From Lasiosphaeria ovina (taxonomy: Eukaryota; Ascomycota; Sordariomycetes; Sordariales; Lasiosphaeriaceae), in NCBI GenBank assembly GCA_033439765.1, contig JAULSN010000009.1, forward strand, positions 2,232,001 through 2,296,000: DNA of 64,000 bases, written 5' to 3'. This document shows positions 22,261-32,288 of the stretch, piece by piece; position 1 is the first letter of the stretch, and each line of letters opens with the position of its first letter. The notes under the pieces were generated by a model, which searched no databases, was not told the origin of the DNA, and saw only the letters and a list, made by a program, of their open reading frames with translations. Both the position numbers and the translations under genes were made by a program.

Positions 22261-22606
22261 TATGTTGCTGCTAAGTATGCTGCGGAGGCGCCTAATTTGG
22301 CGGTAGCTGGCGACACGATGATGCCTGCGGAGAATGGTGGAAAAGACCACGGAGATGTTCAGGACCCCGGCAATGGGCAAAGCAAAGGTACGCATCCAAG
22401 AGCCTGGTGATTCAACTGGAGATGGAAGTCCTGAGTTTGCGAATGTTTTTTCTTCTACAGATGTTGTCAATTCGGTTGGAGAGGTTGAGAAGGTTGGAGA
22501 GGCTCAGGCTATTGAGGCGTCTGAGGAGACTGAAGCGGTTGAGGAGGTCGAGGGGGATGAGCGGGAGTGGTACTTTGACCTTGCCTCTTACCTGAGAGAG
22601 AGATAG
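22189..22606 (+). CDS. Small spliced ORF in phase behind MED17; acidic repeat protein of unknown function
   Basis: Exons 22189-22387 and 22461-22606 join across a 73-bp intron (GTACGC...CTACAG) into 114 residues when the first ATG is used. The frame is identical to MED17 and is open from directly after the MED17 stop, including a first repeat copy that the ATG at 22189 would leave out. Two copies of a 57-bp segment (22111-22167, 22204-22260) encode RSKTLDFE[A/E]PSV..SDQGD. Several differences between them are synonymous, which argues for coding. The end is Glu-rich and finishes in EREWYFDLASYLRER. I do not recognise a domain. It may be a separate gene, a readthrough extension of Med17, or an exon joined by alternative splicing. 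Confidence 0.5.
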
Positions 22607-24237
22607 TGTCTGTCAACTTACCCGCCCACCATCATCAAGCAAGGATGCGAGGGCGTCATTTTGCGGAAACTATCATGGCCTTCTGCGCTTGGAATCGATA
22701 TCCACGTGGGCATGGGGAGGGCGAATAGCTCACCTCTGACCCCATCTATCGCAGACAGTAGCGTCTGGTTTCAGGTATAGATGATGGATAGCCCACGGAT
22801 TGGATCTCTGGTTGACAAAATGTGGGAGGGGGGGATTGCTAGCTAGCTTATGTATATATATTCTCTCACTGTAAAAAATACATTGTATCGTAACCCTTTT
22901 TTCACATTTTGTGCGCTTCATGTGCCCTGTGCCAAAACCTTGATGTTGGAATGACAAGGTCATTCATAATAGTCACTATAGTAACCGTTGCGAAAGGGGT
23001 GGTTGGGAGATTGGTGGTATGTTCATTTTATCTCTGATTCTCTTAACTAGGGTTACAGGGTGCTTGGTGGTTTTGGGGGAGTGGGCTGTCCACAGGGTGG
23101 ATGGCCCGTGCACACTAAGGTCACGTGCTAGGGCAGCTGACCCGTGTGTCCGGGCCAGGCCTACTATTCTTCCTGACTGACCAATTAGGGCTATGCGGTC
23201 CGCCGAGCCGCCTCAGCCTCCGTAACTCTGATTGATCGGTTATTCCTACACTTGATCTTGCATGACGGTGGTAAGGTTCGTGAGTCGGCCGGTATGACTC
23301 TTGTCGGAGCAAGTGCCGTTCAATTGTTTGACTTTCTGCTATACCGCGGCAAATATCTATGTTTACTTTTAATGTGTGCGTAGTGATGAGTATAAGCCAT
23401 TTCACTTTTGTGATAAATCTAACTATGGAAGTCCCTCCTTGAGCATAGCCTCCCTGAGCAGACGAAATATTACAAACGCGCAAAATAAGCAGAGCTGAAA
23501 TTCCAGTTCTTTTATATTTCCATTCATAAGAGTCGTAAGATATTTGCTATAAATGACGAGAATGAGCAACAAAAGGCCATAAGCTGGGAGGTAGAAAAAA
23601 AAGATGAAGGACGTGAGGAAGCTCGACTATCCAAGAACCCTCCTCCGTATACCCTCAACTGCCCACGAATTATCCAAGGCCTTGAGAATCAGCAGAAAAA
23701 AAAAAGGGAAAGGAGAAAGAAAACCCCCCACAAGGAAAAGAAAATGAAACAAAACCGAAAAATACCCTATCGTCGTGAATATCTTCTCCTTCATTGTTCC
23801 CCATAGCAAGCACCACGGCCACCTCTCAAACATCAGTCATCATCGCCGGATAACACCGAGCCAGTCCCTTCTCTCGCTCTTTTCAACAAGACGCTACACC
23901 GCCAGATCTCATAACCACATCATCCATACTCTGGTATCACAAAAGCGTTGCTCATCCAGTCTATGCGAAGGAAGATTGCGTCGAATATGCTCCAAGGATA
24001 TATCTCCCGCACACACGCCTGCTTGTTCTTCGTCGTCGTCAAATAACCATAACAATGCCATATTTCGTTTCAAATGAGCTGGTCATCAAATTCATAAATA
24101 AGAAACATCCTACTACATCCGGCCGTCGCCACCGCGGGGGAATTATGGAAGGCCCTCTTTACTCCCTTTCATCTTTTGGTATTACTCTTTTGTTCAGAGG
24201 AAAGCAGTAAGAGGGCTCGGCTCGATGGAATAGGTTC
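22607..24237. other. Intergenic, convergent 3' flanks
   Basis: AT-richer DNA between two convergent transcription units, with TATATA at about 22853-22860 and A-rich runs near 23600-23760. No gene is supported. Confidence 0.6.
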
Positions 24238-26034
24238 TCAGCGGTATCCTCTCGAGGGGCGGTTCTCGTAGACGACCTCGCGCTCGACAACGCGGTCATC
24301 GTCGTACCGGCTCTGGCTTTCCGAGTGACGGTGCTTGTGCGCGTGGATGTGATAGTCAGTCTCGCGATATTCGTCGCGATATCCATCACGGACTTCGCGC
24401 TCCCACTGGATTTCATAGGCGCGGTCCTTGCGGGCCTTTCGGATGGCGTCGGAGAGCTGGACAAGTCGGAGAACATCCTCCTATCGGTTGAGAATTAGGT
24501 TAGTTCTTTGTTCAGTTTCTCGAAAGATGGCCTAAGATGAAAAAAGTGGGTACACTTACATAGCGCAGATACTGGATGACATAAAAGAAGTATTCAGTCT
24601 CCTCATACTCGTAACCCATCTCGTCAATCGCCTCACGGATCACTAGGTCCTTGGTGATTTCGGTCCACATCTCACTGCGACGCGGCGAAGGGGATGGCGG
24701 CGCCGGCGGGCGGATAGTGACCCGCCTGTCTGTAACATCGACGTCGCGCTCCTTGTCCTTTGTCGTTATCTGAACGCTCAGTCTCCGGTCGTGGTCATGG
24801 TCACGCACCACCTCGCGGTCCGAGACAGTCGTCGATGTAGAAACCATCGTGCCCTTCTCGTCGCGGTCGGGAATGAACTTGGCTCGGCGCACGCCGCTGT
24901 ACTTTTGCCAAGTCACCTCGGCCGATGCGCCACCGGCACCGTCCATGCGCACGCGCTCCGTTCCGGGAGGCACGTCAACGATGGTCCAGTCCTTGGTAAT
25001 GCCGCCCCGAGCCTCGCCCATCCTACCGCGTGCATCGATCTTGGAGGTGATTTCATACGCCTCCTCGTCGAATTCGCGGTTAGAAGGAGGTGCTGCCGAC
25101 TGGGCGCGGCGGCCCCGTGAGGTGCTCCGGTGCTGGTCAATATCTACATGAAGGTGTCTCCGGTCCGCCCGATCGCGGTCCGAGTAGACGAGAACCTCGT
25201 CATCATATGCATACGCAGGTCGGGAGGGTCGCTCCCGCGATTGAGACTGCCTGCGGGTGTGGCTGTGAGAAGAGTGCTTGTGGATGTCAACCTCGGTCTC
25301 ATTCCGCGATGTGTAGATGTCGATATCGGTCTCACGGTCCCTCGTGCGAGCGGGAGGCGGTGGGGCTGGCCGGGGGGCGGCCACAATCCCTATACCGTAT
25401 TAGAGGTCTGTATATGAGGCCAAAGCCTTTCCAGGGAAGATTACTCACCATGGTCAATATCTCGGTAGTGCGTAATTACTTCTCTCTCGATGACGGGTCC
25501 CTTGACGACCTTGGGGGGCGGGCTCGGGCTTCGAACGCGCTCCTTCTGCCTGTCGATGATGCGAATTCGCTCCCGAGATGGGGATGGCGAGCGACCTCGG
25601 TCGACAATGCGAATCCTCTCCATCGGCTGTGAAGGGGGGCTCGGGGAGCGCGCACGCTCGACAATTCGCACTCTTTCGCTCGGTGCGCGGCTCGGCTCCC
25701 TCACCCTCTCGACTTGGCGGAAACGGATATCCTCTTCGACAACACGTCTAGGAGGAGGGCTGATGCTCCTTGCCCGCTCGATGCGAGTCTCGCGCACACG
25801 AACAACAGGGCTGGGCGACCTCCGCCTCGGCCGCTCAACCGTCTCGATCTCCCTTGATCTGAGGACCAACGGGCCCGGCTCGGGCCGTCTCTCCTCACGC
25901 ATAAAAGAAGGCACGCGATCCTCTGTAATCCGAATGTCGGTAACATCATCGTACTCGCGGACCGGTGCGGCGCGGCGCGGCTCCCTGTAATACTCACGCT
26001 CCTCGGAAAACTCGACGCGGTTTCTGCTCGACAT
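24238..26034 (-). CDS. Conserved fungal Arg/Ser-rich protein of unknown function
   Basis: Three exons (26034-25449, 25389-24560, 24480-24238) keep phase and encode 552 residues. The first third is built of irregular ER[V/I]RI[V/I][E/D]R..RSPSP[P/S] repeats, resembling RS domains of splicing factors, and ends in EREVITHYRDIDHG. The middle is rich in His, Arg and Asp (HKHSSHSHTRRQSQSRE, VREHDHDRR-type runs). A folded core follows: KDWTIVDVPPGTERVRMDG.GGASAEVTWQKYSGVRRAKFIPDRDE, then RRSEMWTEITKDLVIREAID and EYFFYVIQYLRYEDVLRLVQLSDAIRKARKD. From memory this core resembles the family catalogued as DUF8035, but I could not check that. No signal peptide or membrane span is seen. It is likely intracellular and possibly phosphorylated at SP sites. 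The function is unknown. Confidence 0.85.
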
Positions 26035-28330
26035 GGCTGGCGATTCTGCGGGACCTTGCTGAAGAGGCAGGAGGGAGTGGTGAAGTCTGTGGCGGCCGTT
26101 GACAAGCGGGGTCAGCAGGCCTGGTTGTTGGATCGAAGGCGGGGTGGCTTGAGAACCAGACTAAGGTAGGCGCGAAGGTTATGCAAAGTAGCTTTAATCC
26201 GAACAGGTCGGGAAATTCGAATAATATTGGGGATGGCTCCAGGGATATGCCGCGGTTTCTTTATTTTTATTTTGTCAGTAGCGTAAGACAAAAAAAACAA
26301 AGCTGGTTGTTGCAGGTTGGGAGAAGGCGGGCAAGGCAGCCCGGTCGAGGCTAGGTGTGACGTGGGTTGGATTTCGGAGGGACTCGTGGGCTGGAAGCGG
26401 GCGGCAGCCAATGCGGGGTCCTCTCGAGGTGACCGCGAGACAGCAACTTGGCAGAGGGAACCCAAACCTCCCGAACGGCAGGCTTTTCTCTCAGCTCTCA
26501 CCGGCAAGTTGCAGTGAGCTTTGTGCTTTGCCTCGACGCAACGACTTGGGGCCTGGCTGATATTAAGTTTTTTTTTGACAGAGAGAAAGAGAGAGAGAAG
26601 CCCAACGCAACGGCAGGATACAGCAAAGGCAGGCGTTGGCCAGGCCTGGTCTGGTCTGGTGGGGCTCGATATTACCTAAAAGCGAGCATCAGAGGGACGA
26701 GCCGCAGAGGAATGGCTGGGAAGGCTGGCCGCTAAGAACGAGGGACAAGCCGTCTGTCGGTAGTAGGCCGTTTCAGGACCTGGTGCTGGCCAATTGTTCG
26801 GGGTTTAAATTGGGCTCGAACCAACGTCGTCATCCCACAGCAGTCTGGCCGCAAATGGCCCCCCGGCAGCGCTAATCAAAATGCTTCCATTGCGGCATTG
26901 CCTGTCTTCATTCAGCCTGCCTGCCTGCAAAGTGAGCCGCGCGATAACGGAAGGGGCTGGGAGAACTCTGGCGTTGAAGCTGAAAGTGACCCGATGCAGG
27001 AGGGAGGCCGTCTGTTTTCCGGCCCTGACTTCCAACAACCTATCGCCATGCACCGAGCAAGAGAGTTTCGATACGTTTGAAGCAGCAACGAGACTCGATG
27101 GGAACCTAGTAGGTATCCGTAGCCCCCCCATTCCAACGTGATACTGCCCACCACTGTGAAATGGCGGGGTAATTATTTCCCCAACTTTGAAGTCATCACA
27201 CCGACGAAGTTGCTCCCCCCCTCCACAACGGACCCCGAATCTTGGATGGAGCTCCCTCCCATGGTTCCGGTTCCATGTTTCGTCCCCTCCCCGGAGCTGC
27301 AGGAATGCCTGCCCAACAAGAACCGGGCGGGCTTTCAGCTGCGCCCGGCTTTCATTCATCTGGCCTGCTGCAGGAGGGGGGCGAGCCTCCACTGTGTCTG
27401 GTTTGCGTGTGCCACAGGGCGTGAGCTTGACCATCGAAGCAAATCGATCATGGTCTCACCAGCTAGCAAGCAGGCGGGCCGAACGGGTCCCATGGCCGTT
27501 GCCCGCCTCTTACGTGGATACATTGAGTGCGGATTCTCCAACGGTTGGGTTATTGTGTCGTTGAATTCTTAATTCAAGGATACGCACCGGCGAGCACAAC
27601 CTAGGGAAGCGCCAATGAATTTTTCACTGCATGCCAACTAAATAACGTGATAGCAGAAAAGCAGGAAGCCAACGACAGCCGCGATGATGACAGTAGCATT
27701 GGCAAAATCTCTACCCTACCTATATCCTACCTATATGTATGCTCCCTAAGCTAATATCGTCTGGCAAACAAGGACTCGGTCGTAGGCCAGGATCTGGGGC
27801 TCGGGGCTCTGGGCGGCACATCCAGACCCCCCACCCCAGTGCCCCGCCTTCAGCGCCCCCGACTATCCGGCCTTTCAGCCACGACAGTTTCAGTGTCGAT
27901 CAGCATCAAGAGGCGGAAACCATTACACAACTTTTTTTCGGAGCCGCGAGCAAATGCCAATACGATTTCCTCTTTTGTTTTTTTTCTTTTGGCTTTCGTC
28001 TGGTTTCCAGAAGCTGAAAGAACAACTCCTACCCTCGTCGTCGTCGGTTAAGCGTCGATAGCACACTGTGGGATGACGTAACTGTGCAGCAAGCAGCCCT
28101 ATCGCTCGGTAGAGACGATGCCGCCTTCTAGTGTAGTATTTGTACATACAGTTGACTTTCAGGTTATATTCAACGTTGTATTCGTTATTCTGATCTCTTT
28201 GTAATCGCGGACTTGCTGCTACACACTCCGGGGAAGGCGCCCTCCCCCACCTCTCCTTGTTACGTGTAGCGCGGCCCTTTTAGTTTCCCCCGCGATTCTA
28301 CATCCTTTCACCTTATCTTTGCAAGCAATA
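26035..28330. other. Intergenic, no gene seen
   Basis: The promoter side of the Arg/Ser-rich gene. It contains a 209-codon minus-strand frame (26805-27434) and overlapping plus-strand frames, but none has domain-like content or plausible exon structure. Short CCTACCTATAT motifs lie at 27714-27738. Confidence 0.55.
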
Positions 28331-28678
28331 CAATCCATAAATGTTTGTTGGCGTGGTACTTGGGGAGGATCCAAACGATTATAGTATAAACCACCTAGCC
28401 AGGAAATCCCTCTAACATTTCTTTATGGAGAAGTACGTGTAAATGTTTATTTTAGTGGGGGACTTTCACGATCTGAATGGCCTCCAACCTTACGCCAAGC
28501 CCTAATGGATTTTTAACGCAGGTGTTTTTAGAGAAGGGATAGGCCTCTAGGATTCTAAAATAGGGACTCCAACGGCTTTTTACCTCCCTCAACGAAAATC
28601 CTTTAGGGTGAGCCGTAAGTTATTAAGGCCTTTCAAATCTCGGAAAGTCCCCCGCTTATAACATTCAGGATTGGATTG
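28331..28678 (+). mobile_element. MITE-like element, copy C, with nested inverted fragment
   Basis: The left end is CAATCCATAAATGTTTGTTGGC followed by GTGGTACTTGGGG. The right end (28640-28678) contains AAAGTCCCCCGCTTAT and GGATTGGATTG. Inside, 28441-28530 reads like the reverse complement of the element's own right end (GTGGGGGACTTTCACGATCT... compared with GCGGGGGACTTTCCGAGATT), so a second, inverted fragment is nested in it. The remaining interior (GGGATAGGCCTCTAGGATTCT) aligns with copies A and D. Confidence 0.75.
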
Positions 28679-29224
28679 TGGTCATGCGAACTACCCCGCA
28701 CCAGCAGCAATCCGTACCTAATAGCCGCCTCGACCAAAACACATCTTGCATGCAACCCACGGGAGCAGGCCATCCTGTCGGCCAGCCTGACCGCCGATAG
28801 AAAGCCCATCCTTCCTGCACACGTCAGTGCATTCTCTGCTATGAATGGCGGAGTTACAAAGGCGCGGACCCGTCGTGCCACACCATTCAAGCTCAAGCGA
28901 GCGGAGCTGGAGCTGCTGGACGCTGCTACAGACAGGAGTGCAGGTCAGTCATCAACAAGTTTCGCGGAAGCGGAAACGGACGGCTATTAACTCATCAGGA
29001 ACAGAGCTTCCGCAGAGCTACCGAGAGCAATCTCTGGTGAACGGAAGCCTCGACCGACACGCGACACCTGTGCCGACGGTAAAGAGGCAGCTCGACGCGA
29101 CACCCGAGAACGTTCCGTTACCGGCGAAGAGGGTCTGATTAACGCGAACAGGCATACAACGGCCGGAGTCGAGGGAGCGGAACAGGCTGGCGACGGCGAT
29201 AACGACGAACGTTAGCTAAAGTGG
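28679..29224. other. DNA between MITE copies C and D, left part
   Basis: Scattered plus-strand frames (for example 28842-28990 and 28845-29138) without recognisable domains. They may be decayed 5' parts of the pseudogene that follows, but this cannot be shown from the sequence alone. Confidence 0.4.
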
Positions 29225-29818
29225 GTGCAGTTAACGCGGGAGAACTTGACCCTATTCAATAAGATGGCGAGGAAGAAGGCATCCAATAAGGGGTCCACTC
29301 ACTATGACTCCACCGACGAGTCGATAACAACAAGGATTATTTCAACAACGTCATTTGGATTTGATGTCCGAGCCTGCCAAAACGGCATCCTCGACCCTCT
29401 GTCTTCCAAGCCGCCTACGAACATGAAGAGTGTCGTGGAAAAATATGCCCAATCGCGTGAGACGGCGTCGCCAAAGAGTCAGAGTACAAGTTCTATGCCC
29501 GTGCTGTTTCCAAAGCCGGTAATGAGGCGGCCTTTGCCGCCGAGGTTACCGAAGAATTGCTAAAGAAGCGCAGAGATGATGGTTACAAGAGATCCTTCAA
29601 CTAGGCATTTACGGCCTTCCCGAAAAAGGTTGGTTTCAACAATAGCATATCGGCTCCGCAGCCCGACTATATCGAGGGCCTTGACATGCATGAATTCCGC
29701 CCATTCCCAATCCACGAGTATGTCAAGGGCGCGGTACTTAATAGGGATGACCGCAATTCCGTGACACTACCATACCTAGCCGGAGAGTGGGAAGGCCCTG
29801 ACGTCAATATATCAAAGT
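29225..29818 (+). pseudogene. Decayed gene fragment of an uncharacterised fungal family, between two MITE copies
   Basis: The frame starts well (ARKKASNKGSTHYDSTDES, then SFGFDVRACQNGILDP and SKPPTNMK..VVEKYAQSRETASP). It loses one base near 29474 and continues in the next frame (ESEYKFYARAVSKAGNEAAF, LLKKRRDDGYKRSFN). There it meets an in-frame TAG at 29602-29604, and goes on as AFTAFPKKVGFNNS, SAPQPDYIEGLDMHEF and LPYLAGEWEGPD before breaking off at the inner end of MITE copy D. The unbroken, biased amino-acid pattern across both lesions shows a former gene. I recall similar proteins of unknown function in multicopy families of Sordariomycetes but cannot name the domain with certainty. It is non-functional here: one frameshift, one stop and a missing C-terminus. 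Confidence 0.75.
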
Positions 29819-29824
29819 CAACAC

Positions 29825-30020
29825 GGCCTTAGCATCTTGCGACTCGCCGTAAAGGTTTTTCGCCAATGGAGGTAATAACGATTTGAACCCCTATTCTGTA
29901 ATCATAGAGGTCTATTCCTTCTCTATAAATACCTTTCAAAGACCTTTCTTGGCCGGTTCATTCGTTATTTTATTTTCTTCCATAAGTACCACGCCAACAA
30001 AACATTCAGGGATTGGATTG
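29825..30020 (-). mobile_element. MITE-like element, copy D, inverted, probably truncated
   Basis: Read on the minus strand it begins CAATCCAATCCCTGAATG, then TTTTGTTGGCGTGGTACTT, and continues with segments matching copy C (AGAAGGAATAGACCTCTA, TTTACGGCGAGTCGCAAG, GCTAAGGCC). The other terminus (GTCCCCCGC...) is not recognisable, so the inner end looks truncated. It lies in the opposite orientation to copy C, 1.15 kb away. Confidence 0.75.
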
Positions 30021-31361
30021 CACTTGGTTCGCAGTCACCCGCATGATGCGGCAGAACCCGCAACGAGTCTTTGGTTAAAGCTACCTTGAGGCAAGCAAAA
30101 CCTCATCTGTCTAAAAAAAAAACCGAATCCACCCAAGTTCCAAGGTTGCCGCCAGCCATACAATCATCAGACAAATGGTGGATGTTTTATTTCAACACCG
30201 CTTTGACGTTGATCAGAACTCCGGAACTCGTAAGGAACAAGCTACGTTACACAGGTTTCTTTTAGCCAATCAGAAGCGCATTTGGTAAGAGAATGGGATT
30301 GCCAGTCACCGCATGGAAGGTAATTACTTTGTGGAGTCACTGAACCGACTCGAATAATCGCTTAGATAGTTTCACTTATTGATTAATTTAGAGAAGAGGG
30401 AGAGATCCGAGATACCCTTTGTGATTCCTGGGACGTCGTCGAATTAGATGTGTCTAGTTTTGGTTGTGATTGGGAAAGCTCAATCTGGGAAGATTTACTG
30501 TTAGAGACCGTTCGCCAGGTCTAGAGAGAGAGAACCACCAGCCTCATACATCAACTAACTTGAGGCCTTTTGGGCTGCCGGGCCACTGCTCTTGGTTTCG
30601 TCTTCATATCTCAAACCCATTAACCTCTGCCCGAACCATTGTCTGGAGACGGCGAGCCTCGAGTTGGTGTGGTCACAATATTTTCTTCAGCAACGAAATG
30701 TACCGGCGCCGATGGAAAAGCACGGTGGACAACTTGAATGTATAGGAACATGGCAGTGGGCGATGCAGGGCGTATAAGTGCCCAAGTACCGGGCTGCATC
30801 ACGACCTTAGTCTTTGGGACTCCGATCTGTCATCGTGCATTAGCGGTACGTAGAGGGGCACTACGAAAGCTGCGTCATGTTGTGAGACTCTAGCCATTCC
30901 TGTCGAGTTCTGGTTAAATTCAGACATTGGTTGGGCACCAAAACGGGGAACCCAAAGGGGGTGGATCACCCATTGTGGCATACTATCCTCGAGATCCGTT
31001 TTGAGGCCGAGTTCCTCTACGACGGTGGCGGGGGGTCTGCAATAACTCGTGGCTGTGCGGATTCCGTAGCAGTTGGTGGGACATTCTCTTTCCTTCCTCT
31101 CGTTATCACTTGCTAGAAGATGCCTGGGCTCCTTCTGCTGCTACCTACTCCTTTTCTCTGACGTGTTTAATGCAACGTGACGGAAGCCCTCTTCGACCCG
31201 ACATTCCCTGCCGCGGCCATGTTGGGACGGAAGGGAAAGAATAGACGAATAAAAGCCAAACGCTCGGAATCAACCCAACGCAAAAGTAAAGTTGCAACAA
31301 GGAGAATATCCTACTATTTACAAAGGTAGACATGATTCCACAGAGAACTTTCTTTCCCCTT
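30021..31361. other. Intergenic, no gene seen
   Basis: AT-rich near the MITE copy, then mixed composition. There is no frame with domain-like content. The right end is the 3' flank of the four-TM gene. Confidence 0.55.
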
Positions 31362-32288
31362 TTACTGAAACGGCCTCGGCTCCGATCTGCCCCCGTAGCC
31401 AGGCCCCGGCTCGTGGTATTGACCGTCCTGCGGCGCATGTCCAGGCCCTGGCTGGGGGAAATGGCCGTTCTGCGGCGCATAGCCAGCCTCCGCCGGCCGA
31501 TTCTGGTCGGCAATCACGTGCGCCTCGGCCTCGGCCTCCTTGGTGTGCCGGTGGTGGTCCTTGTAGCGGTCGCGCACCTCGTGGAAGGCGGCTGTGACGG
31601 CGTGGAGGACACTGGACGCGCACAAAGGTCAATTAGAGGGGCCATCAGAGATACAAGACGAGGATATATGCGTGCGTGCGTGTATGTGACGAGAGAAGCG
31701 ATGGAGATGTAGATGCGCAAAAAGAGAGATCCCTTACGTGCTGATAATGGCTAGTATAAACGTGCCCCAGGGGAGATTGCACGAGTCGTCGGCGCCGTTA
31801 GCTGTCTCACCCGTGAGGTTACCAGCGTCGGTGGCGTCGCGGTTGTCAGGGGCATAGCAGTGCTTGGGGCCGGCTAAGCCGCCGTCGGGGGAGGTGAGCA
31901 CGGCAACAGCAATGAAAGCGCCAACAAAGGCGACATCAAACAAGACCCAGAGCCAGCGCAGCCAGCGCGGGCCGCCACCCTTGAGCAGCAGGCCCAGCAG
32001 AGTAGCAGCGAGGGTGTATAGGACGGCGGCGGCTAGGATGCCCTCGACGGCGCCGTAGGACCCGTTGACGCCGCGCCGCGTCTTGATCGAGTTGACGAGC
32101 CGGTAAACCTTGTACATGCGCTGCGAGAAGAGCCCCAGCGAGATGACGGCCGACAGGAACTGTAGTACTCGTGTGAGTCGGAGCAGGAGCCGGTACAGGG
32201 CCGAGTGCTTGAACCGTTCCGGCACCCAGCGCGTCAGCAGGCCCGTCTCGCCCTCGCTCGTCCTCTGGACGGTGTTATTGCGCGTCAT
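31362..32288 (-). CDS. Four-TM membrane protein (MARVEL-like), fungal
   Basis: Two exons (32288-31738, 31611-31362) with a 126-bp intron (GTAAGG...GTCCAG) encode 266 residues. The start MTRNNTV is preferred over an upstream in-frame ATG at 32429 whose extension lacks conserved character. Four hydrophobic segments are visible: LQFLSAVISLGLFS; VEGILAAAVLYTLAATLLGLLL; WLWVLFDVAFVGAFIAVAVL; and WGTFILAIISTVLHAVTAAF, the last assembled across the splice. The third loop carries two Cys (CYAP and SCNLP) that could bridge in the lumen, and N-glycosylation sites. The C-terminus is a His/Pro/Gly-rich cytosolic tail with PGPGHAPQDGQYHEPGPGYG repeats. Spacing of the helices fits MARVEL-type or related fungal membrane proteins, which often act in membrane domains or trafficking. 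The exact family is unproven. Confidence 0.82.

Noticed and set aside
26805..27434. 209-codon minus-strand frame between the Arg/Ser-rich gene and the MITE cluster
   Set aside because: No domain-like pattern, random residue usage, overlapping frames on the other strand and no splice context.
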